From: Larix sibirica
Taxonomy: Eukaryota > Streptophyta > Pinopsida > Pinales > Pinaceae
Length of the DNA stretch: 11,982 nt
Direction of reading: 5' to 3'
NCBI GenBank assembly: GCA_004151065.3
Contig: NWUY0300032603.1
Location: 17,794 to 29,775 of the forward strand
Below, piece by piece: positions 1 to 7,297 of the stretch. The notes beneath the pieces were generated by a model that worked only from the letters and a program-made list of their open reading frames with translations, was not told the DNA's origin and did no database searches. Position numbers and translations under genes: made by a program. Each line of letters opens with the position of its first letter. Positions within the stretch are counted from its first letter, which is position 1.

Positions 1-101
1 GAAATTAATAAAAAATGATTAATACATTATATCCTAATTCTAAAAAGGGTTTTTAATATTCTAACATCATAAACAGACTAAAGATAAGCAAATAAGACAG
101 A

Positions 102-449
102 TTTTCTCTATTGAGAGACCCTAAAACATATGAAGTCATGAACACCAATTGTCCACAAATTTCTATTGAATGGTGTACTTATCATCCATTCATTGATAAC
201 TAGATGGATAGGTGGTACATGGTGTTTGATGTGCCCCCTCACAACAATAGGGAAGTCCCTTTGTATTTCCTTAAGAATATGTATGTCAAGTTCATGTTGG
301 GGAAGCACCTGGAATGTTTCCATTGCTTGCCATTTCAGGGTGTTGGGTTGGGGATGTCCGAACACCGACTGGGTGCAAGGCATAGAGATGCAAATTTTCA
401 AGCCCCTCCACAATGTAGGCCACTTCTTAGGGAGGACTTCCCATCATAG
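102..449 (+). pseudogene. Possible decayed coding segment, unknown family
   Basis: This patch is visibly richer in G+C than its surroundings. One plus-strand frame reads through 102-449 with a single TAG at 201-203, giving about 115 codons. Its first block contains CPQISIEWCTYHPF and the second contains MDRWYMVFDVPPHN and LYFLKNMYVKFMLGKHLECF. A CAG at 98-100 could be a splice acceptor, although the tract before it is not pyrimidine-rich. I do not recognise the family. Two other frames are also open here: plus 166-519 and minus 108-413. The open reading may therefore reflect the low stop density of a GC-richer patch rather than a protein. If it is a gene piece, it may belong with the exon-like blocks downstream at 1098-1572, with the 437-930 tandem repeat lying in an intron. 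Confidence 0.25.
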
Positions 450-930
450 AGACTTCAGTGCTCGAGACCACATACGAATCTCAATAGTAGGTATCTTTTT
501 TAACATGTTACATTGTTAGTTGATGTTAGTTTTGTAATAAATGCATCTATTAGACTATTTGAGCACATGGTGTTTGCAGCCACTGAGAGATGAGAGTCAT
601 CAGGTGCCTCCCACTGTAGAGACTTTAGTGCTTGAGAGTGCATGCAGATCTCAGCAATAGGTATCATTTTGAACATGTTACATTGTTAGTTAATGTTAGT
701 ATTAAATGCATTTCTTTGGCTATTTGAGCACACGATGTTTGCAACCATTGAGAGAGGAGAGTCGTAAGGTGCATCCCACCGTAGAGACTTTAGTGCATGA
801 GACCACAAGAAGATCTCAACATGTATATTTTTGAACATGTTACATTGTTAGTTGATGTTAGTTTTGTAATAAATGTATCTATTTGACTATTTGAGTACTC
901 GATGTTTGCATCCATTGAGAGAGGAGAACC
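437..930. repeat. Tandem repeat, about 3 copies of a 165-170 bp unit
   Basis: Three consecutive units share the anchor 'gtagagactttagtgc' (or a close variant), the core 'aacatgttacattgttagtt' and the tail 'tgtttgcaaccattgagaga'. The anchor positions 441, 611 and 776 give periods of 170 and 165 bp. The array ends at about 926-930, where the sequence changes. The units differ by scattered substitutions and small indels, so this is an old duplication. There is no consistent open frame through the units. It could be an expanded intron or a fragment of a satellite; the sequence does not decide which. Confidence 0.85.
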
Positions 931-1097
931 ATGTGTATACTATATGGTCTTCTCCTCGAAAGACAGAGGTTGAGTATACATAGAGACATGTAATTCGACA
1001 AGCCTTAAATTATAGTTGTTTATTTTTAAAATGTACATTTCATACATCTTACATAGAGGTAACTATTTCCAAATTTGTTCCTTGTTAATTCACGCAG

Positions 1098-1214
1098 TTA
1101 GTAGAGCCTGCTCCCTCAAGTTCCGTTGTTGATGTTGTTGAGATGAATGTTCATCCAATGACATTGACTCATGCCCAAGGAGGTGAATTCCATCGTTCAG
1201 GGTCAATATTTATG
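1098..1214 (+). pseudogene. Exon-like block A (39 codons, unknown protein)
   Basis: The block is preceded by an acceptor-like 'ttcacgcag' ending at 1097 and followed by a good plant donor, ATG|GTAAGA, at 1214/1215. Between them is an open frame of exactly 39 codons that starts LVEPAPSSSVVDVVEM and ends GGEFHRSGSIFM. Length and phase (0/0) match block B at 1332-1400, so splicing A to B keeps the frame. The Ser/Pro-rich, low-complexity composition looks like the linker or tail of a larger protein. No family is recognised. Chance is a real alternative for a block this short. Confidence 0.35.
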
Positions 1215-1331
1215 GTAAGACATTCATCTAATGTATATTAGTCTATTAATGAGTTCAAGTGTTTTATTCAATTTAGTCAATGTTGTTCAGAATTGGTGTA
1301 TAAAATGATTAGTTATCTTTAATTTTTGTAG

Positions 1332-1400
1332 ACGACGTTTGAAGAGAGGAGCTCCTTGAGGAGGAGGTCGAGACAGTCACCCATACCTTTTATGGACATG
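1332..1400 (+). pseudogene. Exon-like block B (23 codons, Arg/Ser-rich)
   Basis: An acceptor 'atttttgtag' ends at 1331 and a donor-like ATG|GTGAAT lies at 1400/1401. The frame continues that of block A and encodes TTFEERSSLRRRSRQS followed by PIPFMDM. The Arg-rich run could be a nuclear localisation signal if the piece was ever translated. If the donor is not used, the frame ends at a TGA at 1410-1412. The opposite-strand reading frame over 1319-1528 looks like a shadow. Confidence 0.35.
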
Positions 1401-1509
1401 GTGAATATTTGATATAAATTAGTTATTTGTAAGTGATTCTTTGGTTTTGCTTTAGTCTCACTAAAATTGAGCTCGTAGCTGATCACTAAAATTGTTCTTT
1501 GACTTTTAG

Positions 1510-1572
1510 ACTCCATAGATGAACACAAATCCTAGATGTAGGCATGCTCAACCTACGTCAAGAATAAAATGA
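1510..1572 (+). pseudogene. Exon-like block C with in-frame stop
   Basis: An acceptor-like 'gacttttag' ends at 1509. In the frame carried over from block B the block reads TP, then a TAG (1516-1518), then MNTNPRCRHAQPTSRIK and a TGA at 1570-1572. If blocks A-C belong together, this is the C-terminal exon and the TAG either ends the protein or marks decay. The gene downstream of this point gives way to AT-rich non-coding DNA. Confidence is low because the block is short and unrecognised. Confidence 0.25.
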
Positions 1573-2816
1573 AGATTGATTTCGGATCCTAGTTGTACTT
1601 ATGGGAGCACATCGATAAGAATGTTTATTGTATTCTAAAAGAGTGACCTATCATGTATATATTCTATCATGGTAGACACATGCCATATGTATATATTATA
1701 CTAAAAGTATTTTAGCTATCTATAAAATCTACATTGTTGTTAGGTATCTGTGCAAGTATTGTTTATTTTGTATTTCAACGCTACTTTGATGTTGTATTTT
1801 AAAATATTTTAGTGACACACATGTCATCTTGCATATTGTTACGAACCCAAAATTAATTCCCTACATATGCTACATAAACTACATACACTACATAAACAAT
1901 ATACACTACATAAAACCTCTAAATTGATTCACTACATACACTATATGCACAATGAATTCAAGGATTCCAATCATGATACAACTAATCAATCATTATAAGT
2001 AACTTAAAAACATCCTGAATTACATCCATCAATGTAAGGCATAATCCATAAAGTACACCATTAAAGATGACATGACATCGTATGGATACAAAACAATTTG
2101 GTAGCTCTAGCACCAGTTCATGAATAAACACTAGCTTTTGTAAATTTCTTTGTTCAATGGTTTACATATTTAATTTTTGATTCATATCTATAAATTTTCA
2201 TTATTTTGTATATTTGCATATGTGTATGACTTTTATAAATTTTTTGATCATGTTGTGTAGAAACATTGAAAGCTCAAAATTGAAGGAAAATGTTTTACAA
2301 AGAGTTTGTTACATCCAAGAAACATGAGCCTTAATTAAATTGTTTGCAAGAGGGCTCATAACACATTAGGAACATGTTGAAATTTCTCAAAATACCTATA
2401 CATGAGTGAAATGGTGAAAAAGCTAAATGTATCCCAAAGTTGACTGAAATGAAGATCCCTAGTGTGCTTTTCGGTTCTTCAGAGATATAGTTTCTTGTTG
2501 AAATATGTATTTTAAATTTTACATTTTGGAGACAATCTTGAGTAAATGGTGAGCTATATACCCTTGGTTTGGCCTCCACTACCTCTATTTTAATCATCCT
2601 TAGAGACAAAATAAATCTGCAGTGGTAGAACACTGCATTTTAATCATATATAGATTTTAATATATTTAGAAAGGTTACTGCAACCATAATAAATTAGTTT
2701 ATGATTTGGGTTTTGAGAAATCATGTTCTTCAATTCAATCAATTATTAATTCTTTAACATCTTAAATGCAAAACCACATTGAATAAATATACGTTGAATT
2801 CATCCTTATGCATGCA
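1573..2816. other. AT-rich non-coding stretch
   Basis: Apart from the 9-bp minisatellite listed separately, I see no supported gene, RNA or element here. A 100-codon minus-strand open frame at 2331-2633 has no recognisable motif. Its composition is what unselected AT-rich sequence would give. Confidence 0.5.
1861..1914. repeat. 9-bp minisatellite, 6 units
   Basis: 'ctacata' starts at 1861, 1870, 1879, 1888 and 1906, so the units are 9 bp long (ctacataaa-like). The unit at 1897 is degenerate (caatataca). A further stray 'ctacata' lies at 1932. This is simple-sequence expansion with no coding content. Confidence 0.8.
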
Positions 2817-2871
2817 ATGGCATCACATGAATACATAACATGGCATCACATGAATACATAACATGGCATCA
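2817..2871. repeat. 23-bp perfect tandem duplication
   Basis: A 23-bp unit beginning 'atggcatcacatgaata' occurs at 2817-2839 and again without a mismatch at 2840-2862. It is followed by a 9-base partial third copy 'atggcatca' at 2863-2871. The absence of mismatches implies a recent slippage event compared with the diverged arrays elsewhere in the window. Confidence 0.9.
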
Positions 2872-3691
2872 TTAAATCCTGGAATATTCTTCAGTTAGAA
2901 AGCATTCTTCCTAGCTTAATTTACGTTTTAATAAAATCAATTTGCAATGCATATTCAATTTGGAATCTAAGGGAGAAATATTAAATTAAAGGACTTACAA
3001 TTGAACAATAATTAATTTTGCATTTACTAATCAACTCAGTTTTAATCATATATTTCATAGGATTAAGGCCTAGAACTCACTTTCAAATAATGGGGGAGGA
3101 GAGATGCATTGAGTATGAGTAAATGGTGGGAGTGGGAGAGGGTGGAGGGAATAAAATGTTGATAAAGATGGTTAATAATGAATATGTAAAATAGGAGTAA
3201 GAATTCAACATGGGCATAATGGGTTGGAGGACGAGAGGGGTAGGGGTTTAGGAGAGAGAAGGGGAAATTTTGTCACAAGACCATTAACTGATTCATTGTT
3301 CCATCACACTAGTCCTTTGAGGTGGTTTTATGAAAGTATTTGTTGGTTACAAGTGTTGTTGGAGAACCTTATTGATGGCAATCACCATGAACAAAATGTA
3401 CAAAAAACCATACAAACCCTCTTAAAGGGTGTTTATCATCAAGGTTAGATATGGATTCCAAGAGGAAATTTTCCACATCAATAATGGGTAGCAGGGTTGT
3501 GAACATGGTCAAGTAAGGAAAGTAAGTGCCTAAGGGGTATTGGTGAAACTTTTTGAACTCAAGATACTTAAATGAGTCCTAATACCAACACTTGAGTCCA
3601 TTGTAGGGGTTATTTGAAGGCTTTCGAGTTAAAGGCAATACAAATGATGTAGGGTGTAAACAAGGGTAGTAAGCCATAATGGAACCTTATT
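2872..3691. other. Non-coding stretch with a purine-rich block
   Basis: No gene is supported here. A 74-codon plus-strand frame at 3224-3448 starts inside a purine tract and has no recognisable motif. The only structure seen is the purine-rich, G-quadruplex-capable region at about 3091-3270. Confidence 0.5.
3091..3270 (+). other. Nearly C-free purine-rich tract with G4 motif
   Basis: These 180 bases contain only about five cytosines on the plus strand and many G-runs. Within it, 3128-3149 fits the canonical G-quadruplex pattern: four GGG runs (3128-3130, 3134-3136, 3140-3142, 3147-3149) with loops of 3, 3 and 4 bases. Further GGGG runs lie at 3237-3240, 3243-3246 and 3261-3264. Whether it forms a quadruplex or has any role is not shown by the sequence. 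Confidence 0.7.
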
Positions 3692-4800
3692 GAGCTCAAT
3701 TTCCATGAAAATAGTTGACCTCATCTTGAAAAATTGCATAATATCTTATTGATCAAAACTCTAGTTCCTAAGATCATTGCATAAGATGAGCATCGTCTGA
3801 TGGACCCACTGGAAAGAGTTTCCCCTAGATAGAATGCATTGTCACGATCCCAGCAGAGTTGACAGTTCATCGATTTGAGCCTTGATAGATCATCGTTTTA
3901 TGGCGAGTTGCAGGTCGCCTCCTTAAGTATTTTATGGACACTTGGTGAATATGTCATTAGGGCATAAAAACCCAGCGACGCATCAGAATTGAGTTTTGTA
4001 AGTTCTTGCATGTCTTTCTGGGCATGTTCAACATGGGCACACTACACACAGTCCCAAGGTCGAGGATTTTCATAAGTTCACCTAATCTTGCAAAATTACA
4101 TAGTCTCTTACTGAAAAAAACCCTAGTTCCCAAGATCATTGTGCAAGAGAAGGACCAGGTGATGGAACCACGAGAGAGAGGTGGCCCTATCTAGAATGCA
4201 TTTTCACGATCCCAAGGAAGTTGAATATTCGTTGATCCAAGCCACCTTCATTGTTTTATGGCGAGTTGAAGGTCGCCTCCTTAAACCTTTTACACACACT
4301 TGGTGAATCTGTCATTAGGGCATCAAAACCCAACTAGGAATTATAATTGAGTTGCGTAACCTCCTACATGTGTATTTGTGCATGTTTGACATGGGTACAC
4401 TACCCACGGTCCTAAGGATCAGGATTTTCATCAATTGACCTAATCTTACAAAATTGCATTGTCTCTTACTAAACAAAATCCTAGTTCCTAATATCACTGC
4501 ACAATATGAACACTGGATGATGGACCCATGAGAGAGAGGTGCCCCTAGCTAGAATGCATTATCACAATCCCAATGGAGTTGACGATTCATCGATCCTATC
4601 CATGGCCATCGTTTTATGGCGAGTTGCAGGTCACCTCCTTAAGCCTTGTAGGGATACTTGGTGAATCTGTCATTAGAGCATAAAAACCCAATCATGCATC
4701 GGAATTGAGTTATGTAGGCTCATGCATGTGTGTTTGGGCATGTTCAACATGGGCACACTATCCACTGTCATAAGGTTGAAGAGTTTTAGCAGTTGACCTA
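3692..4800. repeat. Tandem array of 358-bp units
   Basis: There are two complete units, 3963-4320 and 4321-4678. They are flanked by a partial leading unit (about 3692-3962) and a truncated trailing unit (4679-4800). Anchors such as 'ttttatggcgagttg' and 'cttggtgaat' recur at exact 358-base steps (for example ggcga at 3902, 4260 and 4618). By eye the units are roughly 75-80% alike but have no net indel between the two full copies. Each unit carries a small inverted repeat, GGCGA(8 nt)TCGCC; in the third copy the right arm reads TCACC. Minus-strand frames of 60 codons (3957-4139, 4315-4497, and the end of 4673-4969) recur at the same unit positions. 358 is not a multiple of three, so these are separate frames reproduced by the repeat rather than one repetitive protein. 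Confidence 0.9.
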
Positions 4801-4861
4801 GAGGAACACTATGGAAGGTATCCCATGATTGTACAGTTGACCTAAATTTTTTGTTGAATCC

Positions 4862-5126
4862 AAGTGATTGTCCTAAACCCATAATTAAAATGAAAATATG
4901 ATGTGTTCCAGGAATGTAAAAAAAATTCAAGAGGTGCAAGAATGATGTGTGTTGTATGCTATCTATCATTTCTACACTATAAGTGTTTAAAAGGGATCAC
5001 TAAAGTTATGATGATCAAAGTGTTTGTGATAGATGGTGTGTGTGTCATACCTTGTACTAGGGTTTCAAGGCTGACCATCAAACTATAGAGGGAACTCCTT
5101 GGTAGAGCTACATGTACAAAGCATGT
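4862..5126. repeat. Long direct repeat, copy 1
   Basis: This matches 11715-11982 in the same orientation, about 6.85 kb away. Over the first ~195 bases identity is about 80% by eye with small indels. From 5056 to 5126 all 71 bases are identical to 11912-11982. The repeat may extend further, because copy 2 is cut by the window end. It could be a terminal or internal part of a dispersed element. No retroelement primer-binding site or TG...CA boundary could be fixed. Confidence 0.85.
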
Positions 5127-5409
5127 GCAAAGCATGTTAGGTTTTTATGTTTCATGATGAGATCTTTGGTTAATATTTTGTATTAGAGGTTAATCAAGGT
5201 CATCAACCACCAACTTGAGATTAATTTTGGGTCACATAGCTTCAAAATGAATTTGATAACCTCCTTAGTGATGAAACTAGTAATTGCATGAGTCTATGAT
5301 ACTCAACATAAAGAGCAATAAGGTTCATATATGTTGCACAAACCACGAGATAACAACATAATTTAATCCATCTTTGCAATTTCATCCATGATCCATATAA
5401 ATACTTGAA
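5127..5409. other. AT-rich stretch 3' of the decayed minus-strand gene
   Basis: No gene is supported here. It starts with a second 'gcaaagcatgt' (5125-5135) echoing the end of the direct repeat and runs up to the putative stop codon of the minus-strand gene. It may include that gene's 3' untranslated region, but no clear polyadenylation signal was found. Confidence 0.4.
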
Positions 5410-5512
5410 CTAAAATTTTATGAATTCTCGAGCATGTCCATGGGTGGTGTCTAAATACGTCGGGTTCTTGTTTTCTTCTTCAGGTGCGCTATCTCTAGAT
5501 TCTTTGTAGTAT
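5410..5512 (-). pseudogene. Putative last exon of decayed gene
   Basis: After the acceptor the open frame reads RYYKESRDSAPEEENKNP and TYLDTTHGHAREFIKF, then a TAG at 5410-5412. It is acidic and then basic, with no recognisable motif. It is assigned to the gene by strand, position and the splice signals of the preceding intron. Confidence 0.45.
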
Positions 5513-5675
5513 CTTGTATTGCAGAAAGATGGAATAGTTAGTAAGATAATACATTAGATTGAAAATAATAATTTGCATAAATACCATAATTGAAGTTGCA
5601 TTAGCAAAAAATTGATGAAAATAACTCTTAAATAACATACCTTGTTTATCAACATACTCCAACATGTCAACATAC
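5513..5675 (-). other. Probable second intron, 163 bp
   Basis: On the minus strand the donor is TTTAAAG|GTATGTTG at 5676/5675. A perfect TACTAAC branch-point consensus lies at 5543-5537, and the acceptor is CTTTCTGCAATACAAG| at 5513/5512, about 24 bases on. A second donor of the same quality (AACAAG|GTATGTTA) lies about 34 bases further in, so the exact exon end is uncertain. The intron is T-rich between branch point and acceptor. Confidence 0.6.
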
Positions 5676-5776
5676 CTTTAAATTATCATACAACCAAACC
5701 CTTTGGATCATCTCTGTTATTGGTGGTCTCCATCAATCTTGTTCTCATCATCTGGTAGAAAGTATCACACCCTCAA

Positions 5777-6052
5777 CTAGTTTCTTCTAGGCATCGCTTT
5801 TAACTCGATATTTGTACAAATGATCATGTTCGTAAAGTAATACAGACTTGCACCATATTTTTAATCAATATAAACATATACACCCTTCTTTTTTGCATTG
5901 TTGTCTTGTGTCAAGTATTCTCCTTTAACAATCATCGAGCCAACTATGAAGTTGTTGTTTTCATCATTAGTTATGTATATATTAATGTTTTACTTTCCCT
6001 CTAAACAACGTGCTAACCAATAATCCCCACCCCATTCATTACCTTTCGGGAA
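5777..6052 (-). pseudogene. C-terminal DYWLARC module of decayed gene
   Basis: Ninety-one sense and stop codons in one frame read FPKGNEWGGDYWLARCLEGK, a TAA (5990-5992), NINIYITNDENNNFIVGSMI, GEYLTQDNNAKKKGVYVYID, a second TAA, then KYGASLYYFTNMIICTNIEL and MPRRN before a TAG (5777-5779). The piece is too interrupted to be called as an ORF, but it has the composition of a compact beta-rich module. Its role is unknown. Position and sequence style suggest an accessory domain after the catalytic core. Confidence 0.6.
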
Positions 6053-6094
6053 ACAACTACATATATGTGCATCGCAAAATATAACACACAATTC

Positions 6095-6516
6095 TTAAAA
6101 ATATAGACCATTAATGTACTTAAAAACATTTAAGATGGAAATATATGCATTTGATCTTAACATTCCATATTTAAGATAAGATTGTATCGTACCAGGTTGC
6201 ACAAAATCTAAGACATGAAAAAAATATGGATAAATAGATGATTGTTCTACCTCCAATGGAGTCAATTCAACAATTTCATGTTGATTAAGTGAAAGTGACA
6301 TGTGATCCCATGCATCAACCCAATTTTATGATTCACATCCATCTCAATCACCAATGTTGCATGGGGGGTAGAAGTAAACAAGTTTTCGAGTCCATATTTC
6401 AAATCTGGGGTTGTTAGAGCTTCAAACTGAGTGAAACAACGAAGTCCAGACACACTCTTGCATTCTCACACATGTGAACGATCAACCTCTACCACCTCCC
6501 AAAAAAATCTCTCCAT
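6095..6516 (-). pseudogene. WTRK/PPC Cys block of decayed gene
   Basis: The frame from 6516 reads MERFFWEVVEVDRSHV, a TGA (6466-6468), then ECKSVSGLRCFTQ. It shifts near 6410-6420 to NPRFEIWTRKLVYFYPPCN, passes a TGA (6344-6346) and a TAA (6326-6328), and continues NWVDAWDHMSLSLNQHEIV and PYFFHVLDFVQPGTIQ, ending at a TAA at 6095-6097. The Cys spacing (ECKS, PPC, DGCES) could form another metal site; this is inference. Two in-frame starts inside it, at 6453 and 6301, are not real gene starts, because the conserved reading crosses both. Confidence 0.65.
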
Positions 6517-6548
6517 GTTTCTTTTCCTGATTTATTCATCTCATATTT

Positions 6549-6839
6549 TTATCCTTCTCTCATTACTAATGTGCACCACATGACTATAGACTTAACAAAT
6601 CGAATATGGGAATTTGTAAATGATTTCAATTCCTTTATATATAGTGCCGTTTTGAAAGATGACTTGGTTCCATCACGCTCTTCTTTACCATGTCCAATAC
6701 CAAACTAGTTCCATGTATGTGACACTTTGTAATTTTTTCTCAATGAACACAACCATTGAAATATGCGTGCATTTTTGAACTGAATAGCACATCCATTGGA
6801 CCAAATCCAATGCTGCTCCATTTCTATATTTCTCTCCTT
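6549..6839 (-). pseudogene. Second half of catalytic-like core
   Basis: This frame reads KERNIEMEQHWIWSNGC, AIQFKNARIFQWLCSLRKNY and VSHTWN, then a TAG (6705-6707), FGIGHGKEERDGTKSSFKTA, and ends SIVMWCTLVMREG before a TAA (6549-6551). The pattern W-S-N-G-C-x-x-Q-F-K-N followed by H-G-K-x-x-x-D-G resembles the second acidic motif and the downstream helix of RNase-H-like transposases. The Asn codon AAT at 6795-6797 is where the recalled family has Asp (GAT), one transition away. A plus-strand frame over 6756-6977 is a shadow. Confidence 0.75.
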
Positions 6840-7207
6840 AAAAATGATCGTATAACATGTGGAATCAATAGTTTACATAATGGAAGTCATGACACCTATC
6901 ACCCGTTATATAGAATTGGTATTCTTTCAATATCTCTCATTTCTCTTGAGTACTATATGGACCATGTCTATATGTGATGTGGATCATCAAGGAAATGTGC
7001 TCAAAATGGTAATATTGACATTAAATCTCATTTTGGTGTTGGAGGGTGTAGTTTTTTGGCAACATAAACCACCAAGAGTATAGTACCAGGGAGAAATGTA
7101 TCTCTGCAAATTCTAAACTGTTCATCTTGTCATCAAGCCAAGTGGAAATGCTCAACATATTGTTACATCTTTAAAAGAAAATCTTTGATGAAATCACTGA
7201 CTTGTAC
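6837..7207 (-). pseudogene. First half of catalytic-like core
   Basis: It starts VQVSDFIKDFLLKM, with a TAA at 7163-7165 and two adjacent TGAs at 7130-7135. It continues QDEQFRICRDTFLPGTILLV and then VYVAK. A one-base gain in the six-T run at 7052-7057 (A-run on the coding strand) shifts the frame. Beyond it the reading continues NYTLQHQNEI, CQYYHFEHISLMIHITYRHG and EILKEYQFYITGDRCHDFHY, with stops at 7021-7023, 6937-6939 and 6865-6867. A second one-base gain in the five-A run 6840-6844 shifts into the next segment. The Tyr at 7064-7066, in ..LLVVYVAKNY.., sits where the recalled family has Asp (GAT to TAT would be a single change). Confidence 0.7.
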
Positions 7208-7297
7208 CTAGTGGAAAAAATGATCTCGACATTAGTTATGTTTATAAGTAATGTTTGACAAAAAAAATAAAAATAAAAGATGGATACAATTACTAAC
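7208..7297 (-). other. Spliceosomal intron, 90 bp
   Basis: On the minus strand the donor is CAA|GTTAGTAA at 7298/7297 and the acceptor is TTTTTTCCACTAG|GTACAAG at 7208/7207. The intron is T-rich, as plant introns usually are, and has a CTAAT-type branch candidate (ataactaat) about 30-40 bases before the acceptor. Removing exactly these 90 bases joins LVSSQ to VQVSDFIKDFLLKM in frame, which fits the domain order. That supports it as a true ancestral intron rather than an insertion. Confidence 0.75.

Noticed and set aside
2331-2633. 100-codon minus-strand open frame
   Set aside because: It has no recognisable motif, no neighbouring gene structure and a composition typical of unselected AT-rich sequence.
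3957-4969. Three related minus-strand frames as members of a small gene family
   Set aside because: They recur at 358-base steps as part of the tandem repeat. No excess of silent changes is evident by eye, and the unit length breaks the frame between copies.
5085-5140. tRNA-like stretch: 'ggtagagc' preceded by 'ctcctt' looks like a D-arm with A box
   Set aside because: A following ACATG/CATGT stem leaves a loop without T at the position before the anticodon, and no T-arm (GGTTC-like) or matching acceptor stem follows. It is not a tRNA, and a SINE head is not supported.
6756-7083. Plus-strand frames of 73 and 74 codons
   Set aside because: They lie opposite the conserved catalytic-like motifs read on the minus strand and are shadows.
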